Origin: Otatea glauca
Lineage: Eukaryota; Streptophyta; Magnoliopsida; Poales; Poaceae
Direction of reading: 5' to 3'
Assembly: GCA_036346275.1 (NCBI GenBank)
Contig: CM070713.1
Location: 53,687,567-53,751,566, forward strand
Length of the DNA: 64,000 nt
Position numbers and translations under genes: made by a program. This document shows positions 1-10,917 of the stretch, one piece after another (the stretch's first letter is position 1; each line of letters opens with the position of its first letter). The notes beneath the pieces were generated by a model, which saw nothing but the letters and a program-made list of their open reading frames with translations, was not told the DNA's origin and ran no database searches.

Positions 1-29
1 GCTGTGATTTGAATTCGGCCCGGTGCGAC

Positions 30-235
30 TGACAAGTCGGCCCCGCCCGCCAGCGACCGCGCGGCGCGATCTGCGGCTGACAGCCGTGGCCCGCATGTCA
101 ATGACCGCACGGCGGCGCGCGCACAGACACGGTCCGACGCTGACAGATGGGCCCCGCTCGTCAGTGACCGAGCGGCTCAAGAGGCTGCGCCGCTGACAAC
201 CCGGACCCACCGGTCAGTGACCCGAAACAGGGCAT
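30..235. repeat. Cluster of four TGACA...GTCA(G/A)TGACC motif units in LTR core
   Basis: Four loosely repeated units occur at roughly 30-60, 77-107, 137-167 and 195-228. Each has CTGACA, then a GGNCCC-type centre, then a GTCAGTGACC-like end, so each is a degenerate palindrome. A fifth clear unit lies at 1073-1110. The centres resemble GTGGGNCCCAC boxes, which TCP-family factors bind in plants; regulatory use here is inference. Confidence 0.55.
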
Positions 236-785
236 GTTAGTCTAAAGCTCGCCGCCGGCGAACTAACTCCGGCACGGCGAAACGGGCGGCGCTATGAGCA
301 TCAGTGTTCCTTTGCGCATCTAGTGGTGGTGTCCATTCGCCGAGGTGACCGGAGATGGGTCTCCACCGTAAGGCGCTGGCGGCGCCACGGCCGAGCAAGC
401 TACGGCTCGCCGTCGGCCATCTTTCCAGCGGGCAAAAGCTCCTAGAGCATCAGTGTAACCTAAGGGTCCTATTTCAGCTGCGGATGCGGCCGAAGAAGCA
501 CCGGAGATTGCTGTCCACGATCGTCGGCCGCGAGGAAGAAGAACGACGGTGAGGACAGGCTGCGGGCAAAACCAGAGAAAAAGAAGAGTTGGTCAGTGTT
601 CTAGGATGCCTAGCGAAGCTCTAGGCTCAACTGATTTTAAAGATCAAAGCCTTTTGGGCATACTCTACCGTCCCCCCCACTTTCTCTGGCTTCGACAAAA
701 ATGGCGAAGAAGTGGGCGACTAGCTCTGGTGTTCGGCTCAAGGAATCGATGAAGAAATGGAAGTCTCAGTGCAACGCTATCACGG

Positions 786-793
786 TATTTATA
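786..793 (-). promoter_or_regulatory. TATA box of L5-Z LTR promoter
   Basis: TATAAATA on the minus strand, about 1.2 kb inside the LTR from its start edge at 1995. The same word sits at the same offset in L5-B (34809) and L5-A (50103), which supports it as the U3 promoter rather than chance. Confidence 0.6.
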
Positions 794-1999
794 GCCTGGA
801 AGGTGGCAGCTCCAGCGTTTGAACGGGCGAGGGAGTTGCGGCTGGATCGGTTTTGACCGCTCGGCGAGGTGGCGCGAAGCTTCACCGGCAGGAAGTGACG
901 CGAGATGGACAGGGTATGGCGTGGGCAGGCTGAGGACGAGCCGTGGCGACGCACGACGTGGGCTCGGCGGGTTTTGCGCTGAGACGCGGAGGGAAGCCGG
1001 CGAAGGCTCGGGAGACGTCGAGCTGGTCTCGGACGAGAGAGGAAAAGGGGCGAGGCAGCGGAGCCAGAGGCTGACATGTGGGTCCGGGGTCCACAGGTCA
1101 GTGAGCGTCGCGGCGTTACCGCCTTCCGCCAGGAAACGGGCCCGTACGTCTTGGGTGCCACTTGTCAGCGAGGGACTATGGAACTCAGGGATAAGCTCGC
1201 CTCCAGACAGGTTAAGAAGGGCATTAAAATGCTATCAAATCATGGTAGAATTTTCGAACACTTTTTGACCATCCTCCTCTGTAAGTTTTTATCTCCTGGT
1301 AAAATTTTCAGATTAAAAATCCTAACAAATAATTAATTAAAATTCGGACACTTTGGACTGGTACAGGAATTAAATTTCGGTATTTTATTTATTTGAAGGT
1401 GAAAAATTATCAATTATTTTCCAAACTTTTTATGGAAGTTCATTTTGTACTATTCACGTCTCCCTAAAAATTTCAAGTCAACATCTCAAGTGAATATTTT
1501 ATAAAAATTCTCAAATGAAGATTTCTTATTTTCAATAGTCTCTGTTTTTAAATTTTTGGAGGCTTTGCCGACATGATAAGTTCCTGAGATTTTTATCAGG
1601 TGTAAACACTGCTCTAAGGGTGCTATGGTAATTTTTGTGGCTCCTGATAAATTTCTATTATTTTTAATTACTTCTGACTTTACTGTTTTTAGTCAAAGAG
1701 AGAGAGCTAGGACATTTATTTTGTCCCAAATCAGCACCAAAGATTTTTACTAAATATTTTTACTGATTTACCAGATTGGTCATGACCAAATGGTAATTTT
1801 TCAAATTTTTATTTTTACCTTCTTACCATTTTCCATTTGATGATTCTATTAATTGGATTTTTCATACAAGGCATAAATCCAAGAAAATCCAATAAAAACC
1901 AATAACATCAAGAAAACTCAGAAATAAATACATTTAAATCCAAAATATTCATTTCTATTTTATTATATACTGTTGTCCATTTTCGGGATGTTACACTTT

Positions 2000-2340
2000 C
2001 GCTGGTCGAAGACCAGTGGTCAGACCTCGACTGGTCGAGGGAGACCAGTCGTCCGACCCCGAGTGGTCGGGGCTCTCACTGATCGGAGACGGTCGTTCGA
2101 CCTCAGTGGTCGGAGGCTTTCACCGGTCGAAGACCGGTGGTCGATTCGAGTGGTCGAGATGGAGACCGATGATCCGACCCGGAGTGGTGCAGGCCTTGGC
2201 CGGTCGGAGACCGGTGGTCGACTCGAGTGGTCGAGATGGAGACGATGATCCGACCGGAGTGGTGCAGGCCTTGGGTGGTCGGAGACCGGTGGTCGACCTC
2301 GAGTTGTCGGTGGAGACCGATGGTCGGACCACGTGTTGTC
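2000..2340. repeat. GGTCGGAGACCGGTGGTCGA minisatellite
   Basis: A unit of about 77-82 bp repeats about 2.5 times from 2117 (units near 2117, 2200 and 2276), each with the word GGTCG(A/G)AGACCGGTGGTCGA and a following GTGGTCGAGATGGAGAC block. Shorter GGTCG-rich words extend to 2000. The unit contains the small palindrome GACCGGT-type core. Confidence 0.7.
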
Positions 2341-2803
2341 GTGGTTATCTTTGGTCGGCGTAGTGTATATCTTTCTGTTAAGATGGATATGTGTTGTGGG
2401 CATTGCTATGTGAGGAGTTTCCTTGTCTTTGATGGTTGCAGGGCAACGGTGCTAGGTCATGGTGAGGCGAAGGGTGACCGGGACTAGGCAATGAGTATCG
2501 GAGGTCCAAATGGTCGGGAGATCGCCGGAAGATGATCTGAGACGGAGTCCGGGCAAGTTAAGAAGACAAGGAAAGGAGATGAAGCTAGCTTATCACTACT
2601 TGGATCAAGGAGAGCTGTAGGGTTGCAGTTCCGGAAGATAAAGTAGTGGATAAAGTATAGTTTGTTGTCAGGTGTACTGAGATAGTACCTGAGAGTAGTT
2701 GAGAGTTGTTGAGAGTGACAGTGTAAGGATCAAATCCTGGCTCTTGGATGTTGGCTTAGGATTGAAGCAGGACATCCAAAGGTGGGAATTGATCCTGTGT
2801 CAC

Positions 2804-2811
2804 TATAAATA
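2804..2811 (+). promoter_or_regulatory. TATA box of the Copia-like LTR
   Basis: TATAAATA in CACTATAAATAGAGGG. It lies about 0.8 kb into the LTR and is followed by a T-rich leader with an AATGAAATG-type polyadenylation-like stretch near 2910. This fits U3 then R/U5 order on the plus strand. Confidence 0.55.
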
Positions 2812-3667
2812 GAGGGTAGGGACAGCCTCCCTCTTTGAAGGTTCGAGGTTTTTGTTGCTCATTTGAGTTTTGCCCACTTTGTTGTGAGGCTTTGTAAACC
2901 TCCCTTCCAGAAATGAAATGTTCTTCATTTATGTTCTTGTTTCATTTCCCTTACGTATTTACATTACGCACTTAAATTCTGTTATCTAATTTCTGCATTT
3001 ACTTACTTGCAATTTACTTTACGTAATTTAGATTTGCCTCATCTCCTTCTACATGTTGTTGAGTCTTTGTTGAAATTCTTGATTGATGAACTCTTCTCTG
3101 GATTCGATGCTTTCAATCATCTAGGCAATCCTTGCGTTCTTGTTGCAAGTTGTAAATCTGTGTGTTCTTAAAATGCGTAAACGTGTGACTTATAGTTCTT
3201 TAGTCTTGATTGGCTTCTGGTTCTTTTTGCCAAGGATGAAAGATTGCTGAATGAATCTTCTGTAGATCATATCCCAATCATCTAGGCAATCTACAACCTC
3301 TTCTATTCAGTTTTGCAAGAAACCAATTTTTATGCCTAGTAGAAGAAATTGCCTTCAGATAATGTTTCTATTTGTTTGAAGGGTTGTTTCCTCGTGTACT
3401 TACTTGCTATGATTTGTGGAGAGTCATCCAAGGATTTCTGACCATCAACTCCCACCAGCAAGTTAGGCGTGAGGTCTGTGTTCGTGACTCTGTTTTTGGT
3501 GTTGCATTTGTTAAACTGAAAAGGGATGGAACCTTGGTATCAATTCCTTCAATTGATGATTGAAATAGGTTCCTGACATCCTTAGAGAGGTGCACACTAA
3601 TTTTCATTGTTTTTCGATCAGCCGATCAAAAGTTACATCGATTTTTGTTTTTTGAGATCGTTCTGAT

Positions 3668-3960
3668 TTTACTGTTCACCCGAACACTATTCACCCCGAG
3701 TACTGTTCATCCGACCTCTGCAGGTCGGGAGTACTGTTCATCCAACCTCTGTTGGTCGGGAGTACCGTTCATCAGGCCGATCTTTGGTCGGAAGTCTTGT
3801 TCACATGAACACTATTCACCCCTAGTACTGTTCATCCGACCTCTGCAGGTCGGGAGCACTGTTCATCCGACTAATCGACGACCGATTCGCGATCGTTCAT
3901 CCGACCAGAGCTACCCGACTAGTGCAGTTTTTACTGTTCACCAGACCTTAAATGGTCGGA
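3668..3960. repeat. TACTGTTCATCCGACC tandem minisatellite
   Basis: Units of about 33-36 bp with TACTGTTCATCCGACCTCTG then CAGGTCGGGAG repeat about seven times with variation. Each full unit holds the hairpin CCGACCT...AGGTCGG. It shares the GGTCGG word with the 2000-2340 block, suggesting one LTR with two related repeat arrays. Confidence 0.75.
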
Positions 3961-4104
3961 GCCTTTGTTCATGAAATTGCCTGATCGATGGTTCAGTTCT
4001 TTCTTTCTGGTCTTTTGGTAGTTTGAATTCTAGGGGGAGAGTTTATTCGAAGATTTTATTTGGCTCCTATTCACCCCCCTCTAGTCGCCTTTTTCGATCT
4101 TTCA

Positions 4105-4254
4105 CACACGTACGAAGGCATAGCTGGCCTGGGGAGGGGGCCCCTTTTGTAGGCGTCCGATTTGGGGACCCCACACTGTTAGCTGACGAAGTATACGCGC
4201 ATACATGCATGGCAAGTGCAAGGCCATCTACAATACCATACAAGGCGTATACGC
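4105..4254. other. Third partial copy of the 17769/62304 segment
   Basis: These about 150 bp match 17769-17921 and 62304-62453 almost base for base. They include the 72 bp before the short Copia LTR and the first 78 bp of that LTR (TGTTAGCTGAC at 4177). Copies at 17.8 kb and 62.3 kb share CCTAGTTGG where this one has CCGATTTGG. The left side is cut by the Copia-like LTR and the right side by CACTA element E. Confidence 0.85.
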
Positions 4255-4369
4255 CACTACTACGCAAATATACATCACAATCGGTTCTTTTGCGTTATCA
4301 CAGTCGGTTCTAGTGGTGACACAAAGTCATGAAACAGAGATGAGGCGGGCATTATTACAGTCGGTTCTT

Positions 4370-4810
4370 GCCCGATAGAGATGATATGGTCATCTCTATC
4401 GCTTCTTTATAAGCGATAGAGATGATGGTCTTATCTCTATCGGTTCTTTGTAAGAAGCGATAGAGATGAGACCATCATCTCTATCGCTTCTTATAAAGAA
4501 CCGATAGAGATGACCATACCATCTCTATCGCTTTCAAAGAACCGATAGAGATAATACCATCATCTCTATCGCTTCTTATAAAGAACCGATAGAGATGATG
4601 TATCATCTCTATCGCTTCTTAAAAGAACCGATAGAGATAATCTAATCATCTCTATCACTTCTTTGAAAGAACCGATAGAGATGAATATACTCATCTCTAT
4701 CACTTCTTATAAAGAACCGATAGAGATGAGTTCATCATCCCTATCGCTTCTTTCAAAGAACCGATAGAGATGACCGTCACATCTCTATCATTTTCTTGTG
4801 AGAACCGAGA
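4370..4810. repeat. CACTA subterminal repeats (GATAGAGATGA, both orientations)
   Basis: About 15 alternating copies of AACCGATAGAGATGA and its reverse complement TCATCTCTATCGGTT (also TCATCTCTATCGCTTC) with spacers of about 10-25 bp. Adjacent copies can fold into hairpins. Such arrays next to a CACTA terminus are normally transposase-binding sites. Confidence 0.85.
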
Positions 4811-5244
4811 GATGAAGGGTGTGGTGTGCTATCACATTCTAATCAGCACATATTCCACACAATATGCACATATCACATTCACACGAAATTACGGACAACA
4901 TATCACATTCAAAGAACATGAACACTTTGTTACAACAAACACATATCACATTCGTTAACAAAATAGAACGTAAACATGCTTAACCATAAGTACACATGCA
5001 ATCGCATTCGGATATGTAATATTTGTTCACATCTGGTCTAGTAGGAGCTTTTGGGATCTCTAAACCGTCAGTCCTCCGACAAGCATTCTATCGATTACCA
5101 CGGCATAAGTGGTCTCGTATCTTGTTGAGTGCAAGGTCTTGTCTACACTCTTACGGGGATAACGGTATGTTGCAAGATAGAAACGAGTGCTCTAATTTGA
5201 GTTTTCAAATTTCCATGTGAAAGACTAATTGTATATGCATGTAC

Positions 5245-5885
5245 TACCTTAGGGAAACGGTGCGAGCCGACAATCAAGATCACCATATGTTGCATGACAT
5301 ACAAACCACAGCGATCGTCGCTGCCACATTGATGACACTGTGAAGAAAGAAAAATAAATTAAGAGACAAAGAAAATATGTCGGAAAATCTAAATCTTATA
5401 TATGATAGCCACTTGTACCTTGAAGCTGACATACTCCAGCTTAGAGCCCTTTTTGTCGTCGTGTGTCCCTCCCGCTTGACGTATTCCTTGAAACCCCTAT
5501 ATACATTGGAAAGATGTCGTTGAGTAAAAAAATAATGAATGTAGTTAAATACGAAAATGTTAGATAAGAGTGGTGCACTTATCGCTCCAAAGGAGGCTTG
5601 ATCGCGTAGGCCATCGGTCTCTTATCAAGCTTAATTAAAAGTGTACACTTTGTTGTCGCTCGGAAGGAGCACGAGTAGAACCCAATGGTTGCTTATTAAA
5701 TGGTATGCGTGAAGAAAATAAGTTCACATACGGTTTCAGTGTGTAGAAGTAATTGAACAGTGAAGTAGTACTTACTATTCGTGGTACGGGAATAGAATGA
5801 AGTCCTTCTTCGACTCAGCTTGCAATGCCCTCTTGATGTAGCCGGCAACCCATTCCGGTTGAAGCCTAGCCATCGTCGCGGTACC
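5245..5885 (-). pseudogene. Ulp1-like (C48) cysteine peptidase fragment inside CACTA E
   Basis: Four exons can be read on the minus strand: about 5885-5776, 5691-5583, 5496-5419 and 5337-5245. Exon 1 ends in FPYHE and splices in phase (donor GTAAGT at 5775) to exon 2, which reads NHWVLLVLLPSDNKVY, the His-containing strand of the C48 fold. Exon 3 gives KGSKLEYVSFK. Exon 4 gives CHQCGSDDRCGLYVMQHM, with the Cys-Gly-x-Tyr-Val of the catalytic cysteine region. C48 enzymes remove SUMO-like proteins; in plants this domain is common as a passenger in transposons. It is broken: a frameshift follows NKVY before the block encoding SLDKRPMAYAIK, and the exon 2 donor reads AT instead of GT. Only the C-terminal catalytic part is present. 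Confidence 0.75.
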
Positions 5886-6159
5886 TTTTCACCTAGTCTT
5901 TTCCTTCTCCTCTCCTTTGTCTTTCTTTCGAACAAGCCAGGTACAGAGTAAAGCGCAATTTTTCTTTGCGTTCGCATTTGATGCCTGCTTCGGTGGCTTG
6001 TTCCCACTGCCTGATGGTCACCACGGTAGGGCGCACCGCCTCCCTCACTCCGCCGTGGCAGGCCAACACAATGCCCAACTCACTGATGCCAGTAATGATA
6101 ATGAGACAGCCGCTATACTCTTGTCTCTGTCTTAGTTATGTTCTGCGCCATCAAATTTC

Positions 6160-6820
6160 CAATGTCATCACTTGACCGGCTACCAAAACTTTTGCCGTTC
6201 AAACCCCATCTGTACTGCCTTAAGCACCTATATATAGGTCACTTTACACCTCAATTAGAAAATTGTATCACTCCCCGTTACCACCATCTTTGCACAAGTG
6301 CACCTAGTTCAACCCTGTCATTCACTATCACCGCACATACATTCAGTCATTAAGCTTTCCCTGTTTCTTTGGTCAATCAAACCGTGGAAACAGCACTTGT
6401 TGCATAGACCCGTTGCAACTTGGCCACCTTTACTTGCACCTGTTCGCATCTTGTAGAAACATTTTCATTCCTTTTTAAATACTTAACCATAGTTCGCTTG
6501 GTTTACCCCGCTTCTTTTCTACAAACACCACAAACTTCTCTGTGTTGGCAAGGATCGTGCTCAGCCAGCCATTGCTTTTATGATGACCTCAAACGTTTTA
6601 GCGTTTTTCCTGTCCTGCATCTTGCAGAAAGCGTGCTCCATAAATCTGCATGTAAGATGAAAAACTAGCTGTCAGATGAACTTGGAACTAGTTGCTGTCC
6701 TAGTCGTTCTTCCTTTAAATCTGACTTGTCATCTTGAGTGATGATTCCTTTCAAACTCTGTTGTGCCTCATGTTCGTTTCAAAAGCGAATATCCCATTCT
6801 TCTGAATCTTCATCAAGCTT
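6160..6820. other. Unassigned stretch between CACTA E and L5-D
   Basis: No repeat structure, gene family or transposon terminus was recognised. It probably contains the junction between E and the truncated L5-D internal region. L5-D similarity to the L5-B ORF1 becomes clear only from about 6820. Confidence 0.4.
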
Positions 6821-6859
6821 TGAAAAATGACCATATCTCGTAGAAGACTCGGTCAAAAT

Positions 6860-7160
6860 TATGACTCCAAGAGTAAAAGAAATAAAATCCGAAGCAGTTT
6901 ACTCGAAAAATCAATTAAAGAAATGATGCTTGAACAAAGATACTTGTTCTAAAAAGAATTCTACTCAACTCCATGTTGAATTTCAATCGTCATTTGTCGT
7001 CCCTCCAACAACACCAATGAACAGCTATCTGTTACTTAAAACCGGAAAGCCAAAATTTCTTACTTTTGATGTAGTAAACGTGGGCAGTATCCCAACAGTT
7101 GCCTAAAGAAGAAACAAAATCTATTTCGTTCTCAACCCCGAGGAGATATACAACAACCGT
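6860..7160 (+). pseudogene. L5-D remnant of the zinc-knuckle ORF1
   Basis: This stretch aligns with L5-B 41960-42260: the shared words include ATGACTCCAAGAG, TCTAAAAAGAATTCTACTCAA and CCCTCCAACAACACCAATGA. The last CCHC knuckle region and the upstream knuckles are degraded and no open frame survives. It is the most diverged of the three ORF1 copies, so L5-D is probably the oldest insertion or an older subfamily. Confidence 0.65.
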
Positions 7161-7828
7161 AAAACTGGCCTTAAGAATTTGAAGATCAACGATTCCTTAA
7201 ACATGCATCTACACCAACTCAAGACATCAAACATAACATATACCTGACTCAATGTCAGATACATCCCTTATAAATACAGTTTCTATTAGAACTTAGATTA
7301 ATTTGAAATTATCTTGTCTCTTTAGATCTACTTGAAGTCAACCAAAAGTTCATATAGGAACTATTCTTAAAGTAATGATTTGATAAGCGAAATGTTGCCT
7401 ATTAAATCTTACTAAACTCTCATCAAAATATGTCTTAACTTAGTCTATCCAAATGGCCCGTAAAAGGGTCAAGTGATAACCTTTCAATTTTCGTCTTTAA
7501 CCATTACCCGATAAGTCCTCCATCTGTTCTGTAATCAATGAAAAATTAACACCTCGGATTTAGCTGTCTCCTACTTATGTTTCTAAAAGTCAGCTCAAAC
7601 CAAATTTATTCGCAACTAACCTCATCAATCCCAGTTACCCACAACACTTATTTACGAAAGAGACTTATGACCTACCAGATGCAGTATTGGATACAATGCT
7701 TATATATATATATATTTGAACCCTATCAAAAATTCAAAGTTAATTCCAAGGTCAACCCTTTGACCCTAGTCGCCTCCTGATCATTTGTTTTATAACATTA
7801 ATAAACAAACTTGCTATTGTTTCGAATA

Positions 7829-8100
7829 AGATGGATAACGTCATCTACATTAACCAAGAAGAACTTGAACACTTCGCCAACATCTGGCCAAGTAGAGTTC
7901 TTCATCTCGTCAAGGAAGACATCAGTGATTTCCAAGCCATCTTAAGGACCTAGGAAACGTCAAGTGCCTGAACAACCCCTGCCTCGACGTCAGGCTTTGA
8001 ATGTAAAGATCTTCCTTATGTAATTACACCCGGCACTTAATGTAATATTGAGTACGCCCTTTATGTAGTTAATTCCTGCAATCAACCCTTTTGACTCTGT
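7829..8100 (+). pseudogene. L5-D copy of small ORF2
   Basis: Starts ATGGATAAC at 7830 and reads MDN..., then an acidic stretch, then VLHLVKEDISDFQ, matching L5-B (42593) and L5-A (minus, 32106). A TAG stop interrupts it at about residue 41 where the other copies continue. Between D and B the first 20 residues differ a great deal while VLHLVK(D/E)DISDFQ is kept. Function unknown. Confidence 0.55.
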
Positions 8101-8119
8101 GCAATATATTCCTTCATAA

Positions 8120-8410
8120 TTGACAAACAAAGAAAATCAAAACCCTATGTTTACCAAGATGACCAAACAAATTAAATCATCAGGATCATATTATAATCCT
8201 CCTACCTCATCCCAAATTGTTGAATTATCTTACCTTGTTTTCAATCTAAAGACAACTTTGAATGACATTCATTCTCAGCTAATCTCGTCAACTAATGTTG
8301 ACTATACAGATCAACCGTTGATTCAAATATCGTTTATTGATGATAACATTCAATTCTTTCCAAATGAATTTAATGACAATACATCTATTCTTTCACCTCA
8401 AGTATCCTAA
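8120..8410 (+). CDS. L5-D small ORF3, 96 residues, function unknown
   Basis: An open frame of 96 codons that L5-B retains only with stops (about 42900-43165). It is hydrophilic, with NPMFTKMTKQIKSSGSYYNPP near the start and an acidic DDNIQFFPNEF region near the end. It directly follows ORF2 and precedes the polypurine tract, so it may be the end of a larger former polyprotein or a third ORF of the element. No conserved domain is recognised. It has no obvious retrotransposon enzyme motif. Confidence 0.4.
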   Translation: MTNKENQNPMFTKMTKQIKSSGSYYNPPTSSQIVELSYLVFNLKTTLNDIHSQLISSTNVDYTDQPLIQISFIDDNIQFFPNEFNDNTSILSPQVS

Positions 8411-8684
8411 GCATGCTAAGTGCTATTCTCTAAATTTGATCATCCTTATTAATAATCCTAGGATGTTCGGTCAAAAGAGATATATAGTAATATCCCTTAT
8501 CTGCTTATATAAAGCTCAAATAGAAACCTTCCCTATTCTTAGATTATCAACAGGGAATTACAAGAAGTTCCCATAAAGCAACGACAACGAAGACAAAGTG
8601 AAAATAGAACGACAAGGTCACCTGCGAGAAAGAAATTCTCTTAACCTACCTAGTCCTTGCAAATCTCGGGGACGAGATTTCTGT

Positions 8685-8696
8685 AAGGGGGGTAGA
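8685..8696 (+). other. Polypurine tract of L5-D
   Basis: AAGGGGGGTAGA, two bases before the 3' LTR start, preceded by AAATCTCGGGGACGAGATTT, the palindrome typical of grass gypsy-type 3' ends. Marks the plus-strand primer site for second-strand synthesis. Confidence 0.85.
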
Positions 8697-8698
8697 TT

Positions 8699-10846
8699 TG
8701 TAACATCCCGAAAAATAAAATATATAAAAATAAATATTTTAAATTTGAAAATATTTATTTATGAGCTTTATTGGATTTGTTGGATCTTATCTGAATTTCC
8801 TTGGATTTATGCTTTGTATGAAAAACCCAACAAATGAAATTAAAGAATGGAAATGGTAAAAAGGTAAAATGGTAAGAAGATAAAAGGTGAAAGTAAAATC
8901 TTGAAAAGTTTATATATTTAAAATCATTTTAGCTGGTACATGAATTTTTAATGCATAGCATAGTGAATAAAAAGTTGAAAAGACATCCCTTTGACCTCCA
9001 AATAGTGCAAGGACAGATTTATTATAAAATTTTAGAAAATCATCTACACCTGGAAAATTTACCATGATTCCCAAAATACAGTATTTACCTCTGGTAAAAG
9101 TTGTAGAAATTTATCATGTCATCTAAGCCGTTTAAGAATTCAAAAACTGAGGCATTGGAAATCTGTAAATCAGAATGTCAGAATTTATATACAATACATA
9201 TACAATATTTTAACTTGACATTTTTATGGGAGAATAAATATGTTAAATATAATTCATATAAAATTTTTAAAAATAATTAAAACTATTTGGACCTTTAATT
9301 AAATCAAAATCCGAAATCAAAATTCTGAGCAGTGCACAGTGTCAGAATTTTAATTAATTAACCATGCGGTATTTTAACCCCAAATTTTTACTGGAAGCTA
9401 AGCACTCCCAGTAGACCATGGTAAAAAAGTTTCGCAATTGTTCAACTCAGTTGATTGGCCATTTCGAAGCCCAGACTGAAGCCATCATGTTCCTGTTCAT
9501 TGGGGACACCTTGCTCAGTCCAGAAGCTTCACTTGAAGGCAGCCAAGCCAGAGCTTCCACGCCAAAGCTAGTCAATTAAGTCCTTCCCACACCAAAGCTC
9601 TGGCTTTCATCCATTCCTTCACATGAGCCTAGCCCATTCCAGTGAAGTGAGCAAGCAAAGAGAACAAGGTCAAGCAATTCCATCAGTTGAGCCTTGACAT
9701 CGTAAGCCAAAAGAGGAAGCGCAAGTGAGGAGCTCGGTTACTGCATCCTCTTGCACGGCTTCCAGGAACCTCGCAGCCTGGTCATCCCCTCAGCGCTGCC
9801 GAGTTCAGCTCTTCCCTGCCATTGCCGCCGCAAGCAAGAAGGAAGGGGAGAAAGCCGATCAAGCAAAATCGCTATTCTTGCCTGTAGCACCGCCGCGCCC
9901 CATTTCTTCTTCCTCGGCTCAGGCTCACGGTGGCGGCCCAACTCGTCACTTCTCCGAACAAACCGACCCCCAAAATGGTACTCCCTAGCCTCACTGATGC
10001 TCACCCCGTTACCCATTCGAGCTAAAACTCATCGCTTCTTCTTCCCGTGAGTCGCCTTCCTCCCTCCTTGTTGGCCCACGGTGGCAGCCCACTCCGACCA
10101 TTGCCGGAAGTGATCGACTCCACCATCAGATGCGCGATGGTCCACTGAAGCTCATGGTGCCCTCGCCTTCACGGAGCTTGGCGAACGCCGCCGCCCGTGC
10201 ACAGCGCCTCCTCCGCCTGTCTCTGACCCCGGGCCCCGATCGTCGAGTGCCACGAGAAGAACCAGTCAAACGGTAAAATACGCCACCTCTATATAGAAAG
10301 CGTATTTTCAAATTCTTCCTGATTTAGTATACCCGAAATAATTCAATCATTTGTAACTTTTGCATTATAACTCCAAAATTGGTGAAATGAATTTCTATAT
10401 TCATGTAAAATCAGTTACCATCAGAATATGCAATAATATTTTAAAAATCTTCACTGGGTGAATTTGAAATTCAAATTCAAGCAAAAGGGCTCAATATGTG
10501 CTACATATTAAAATGTTGTAGACAAACTTAGAATTTAATGAAAACAATTTTATTAGAATCCTTATACATCCAGGAACTCAAATATATAAAAATATTTATG
10601 TTTTACCTTTTTTTAAATCATTTCCCATTAAAGGTTATTCTCAATGGAATAAATAATCAAAAATGAATAATTGTATAAAAGAAATTCTAAAATAAATAAA
10701 ATTTATTTCTAAGCACTTGTATGTCAGTAGCCTACTTTAATATGCTGAAATAATTAAGGTATGAACTTGATTTAGACTTGTATATGAATAATAATTGGTT
10801 TAATGGAAAAGATGTATGTCTATATGTAAGTGCGTATAGTAATCAA

Positions 10847-10917
<71 letters not shown>

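Larger units (their letters stand above)
1..1995 (-). mobile_element. L5-Z: start portion of a long LTR, minus strand, cut by window edge
   Basis: The segment ends in GGATGTTACA at 1986-1995, the reverse complement of the TGTAACATCC that starts the other long LTRs here (8699, 18283, 33607, 43461, 62814). Read on the minus strand it follows the same order: AT-rich first 0.7 kb with several TGGTAAAAAT-type words, then a GC-rich core (about 1-1180). The AT-rich part is closest to LTR L5-F at 18283. No polypurine tract follows 1995, so this is either a 5' LTR or a solo LTR of a minus-strand element. The far end lies outside the window. ORFs in the GC core match no family and are probably chance. 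Confidence 0.8.
1996..4104 (+). mobile_element. Long Copia-like LTR (solo or truncated), boundaries approximate
   Basis: The region has a TATA box (2804-2811), two minisatellite blocks, and an end (about 4060-4102) reading CTATTCACCCCCCTCTAGTC then TTTTTCGATCTTTCA, a 3'-end signature I associate with long grass Copia LTRs. No primer-binding site follows, because sequence shared with 17769 begins at 4105. The left edge abuts the L5-Z terminus at 1995, so the exact first base is unclear. The word CTTTC occurs at both edges (1996-2000, 4099-4103) and could be a target-site duplication, but the ends do not then read TG...CA. ORFs within are short and unrecognised. Confidence 0.5.
4255..6160 (+). 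mobile_element. CACTA element E (5' end intact, 3' end not found)
   Basis: Starts CACTACTACGCAAATATACA directly after the broken duplicate segment. Subterminal repeats follow (4370-4810), then an antisense Ulp1-like peptidase pseudogene, a domain often carried by plant CACTA elements and MULEs. I found no matching GTAGTAGTG end before the L5-D internal sequence near 6820, so the element is probably truncated. The right limit is a guess. No TNP2-type transposase was recognised. Confidence 0.65.

Noticed and set aside
1990..4104. Exact ends TGTTACAC...TTTCACA for the Copia-like LTR
   Set aside because: The left TG overlaps the L5-Z terminus and no 5-bp duplication fits those ends.
4370..4810. 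CRISPR-like array
   Set aside because: Regular short repeats alternate in orientation next to a CACTA terminus in a plant genome; they are subterminal repeats.
9725..10050. Conserved peptide shared by 9725-9988 and 55454-55263 as a gene
   Set aside because: Both are the same position in L5-D and L5-C LTRs; identity reflects LTR homology.
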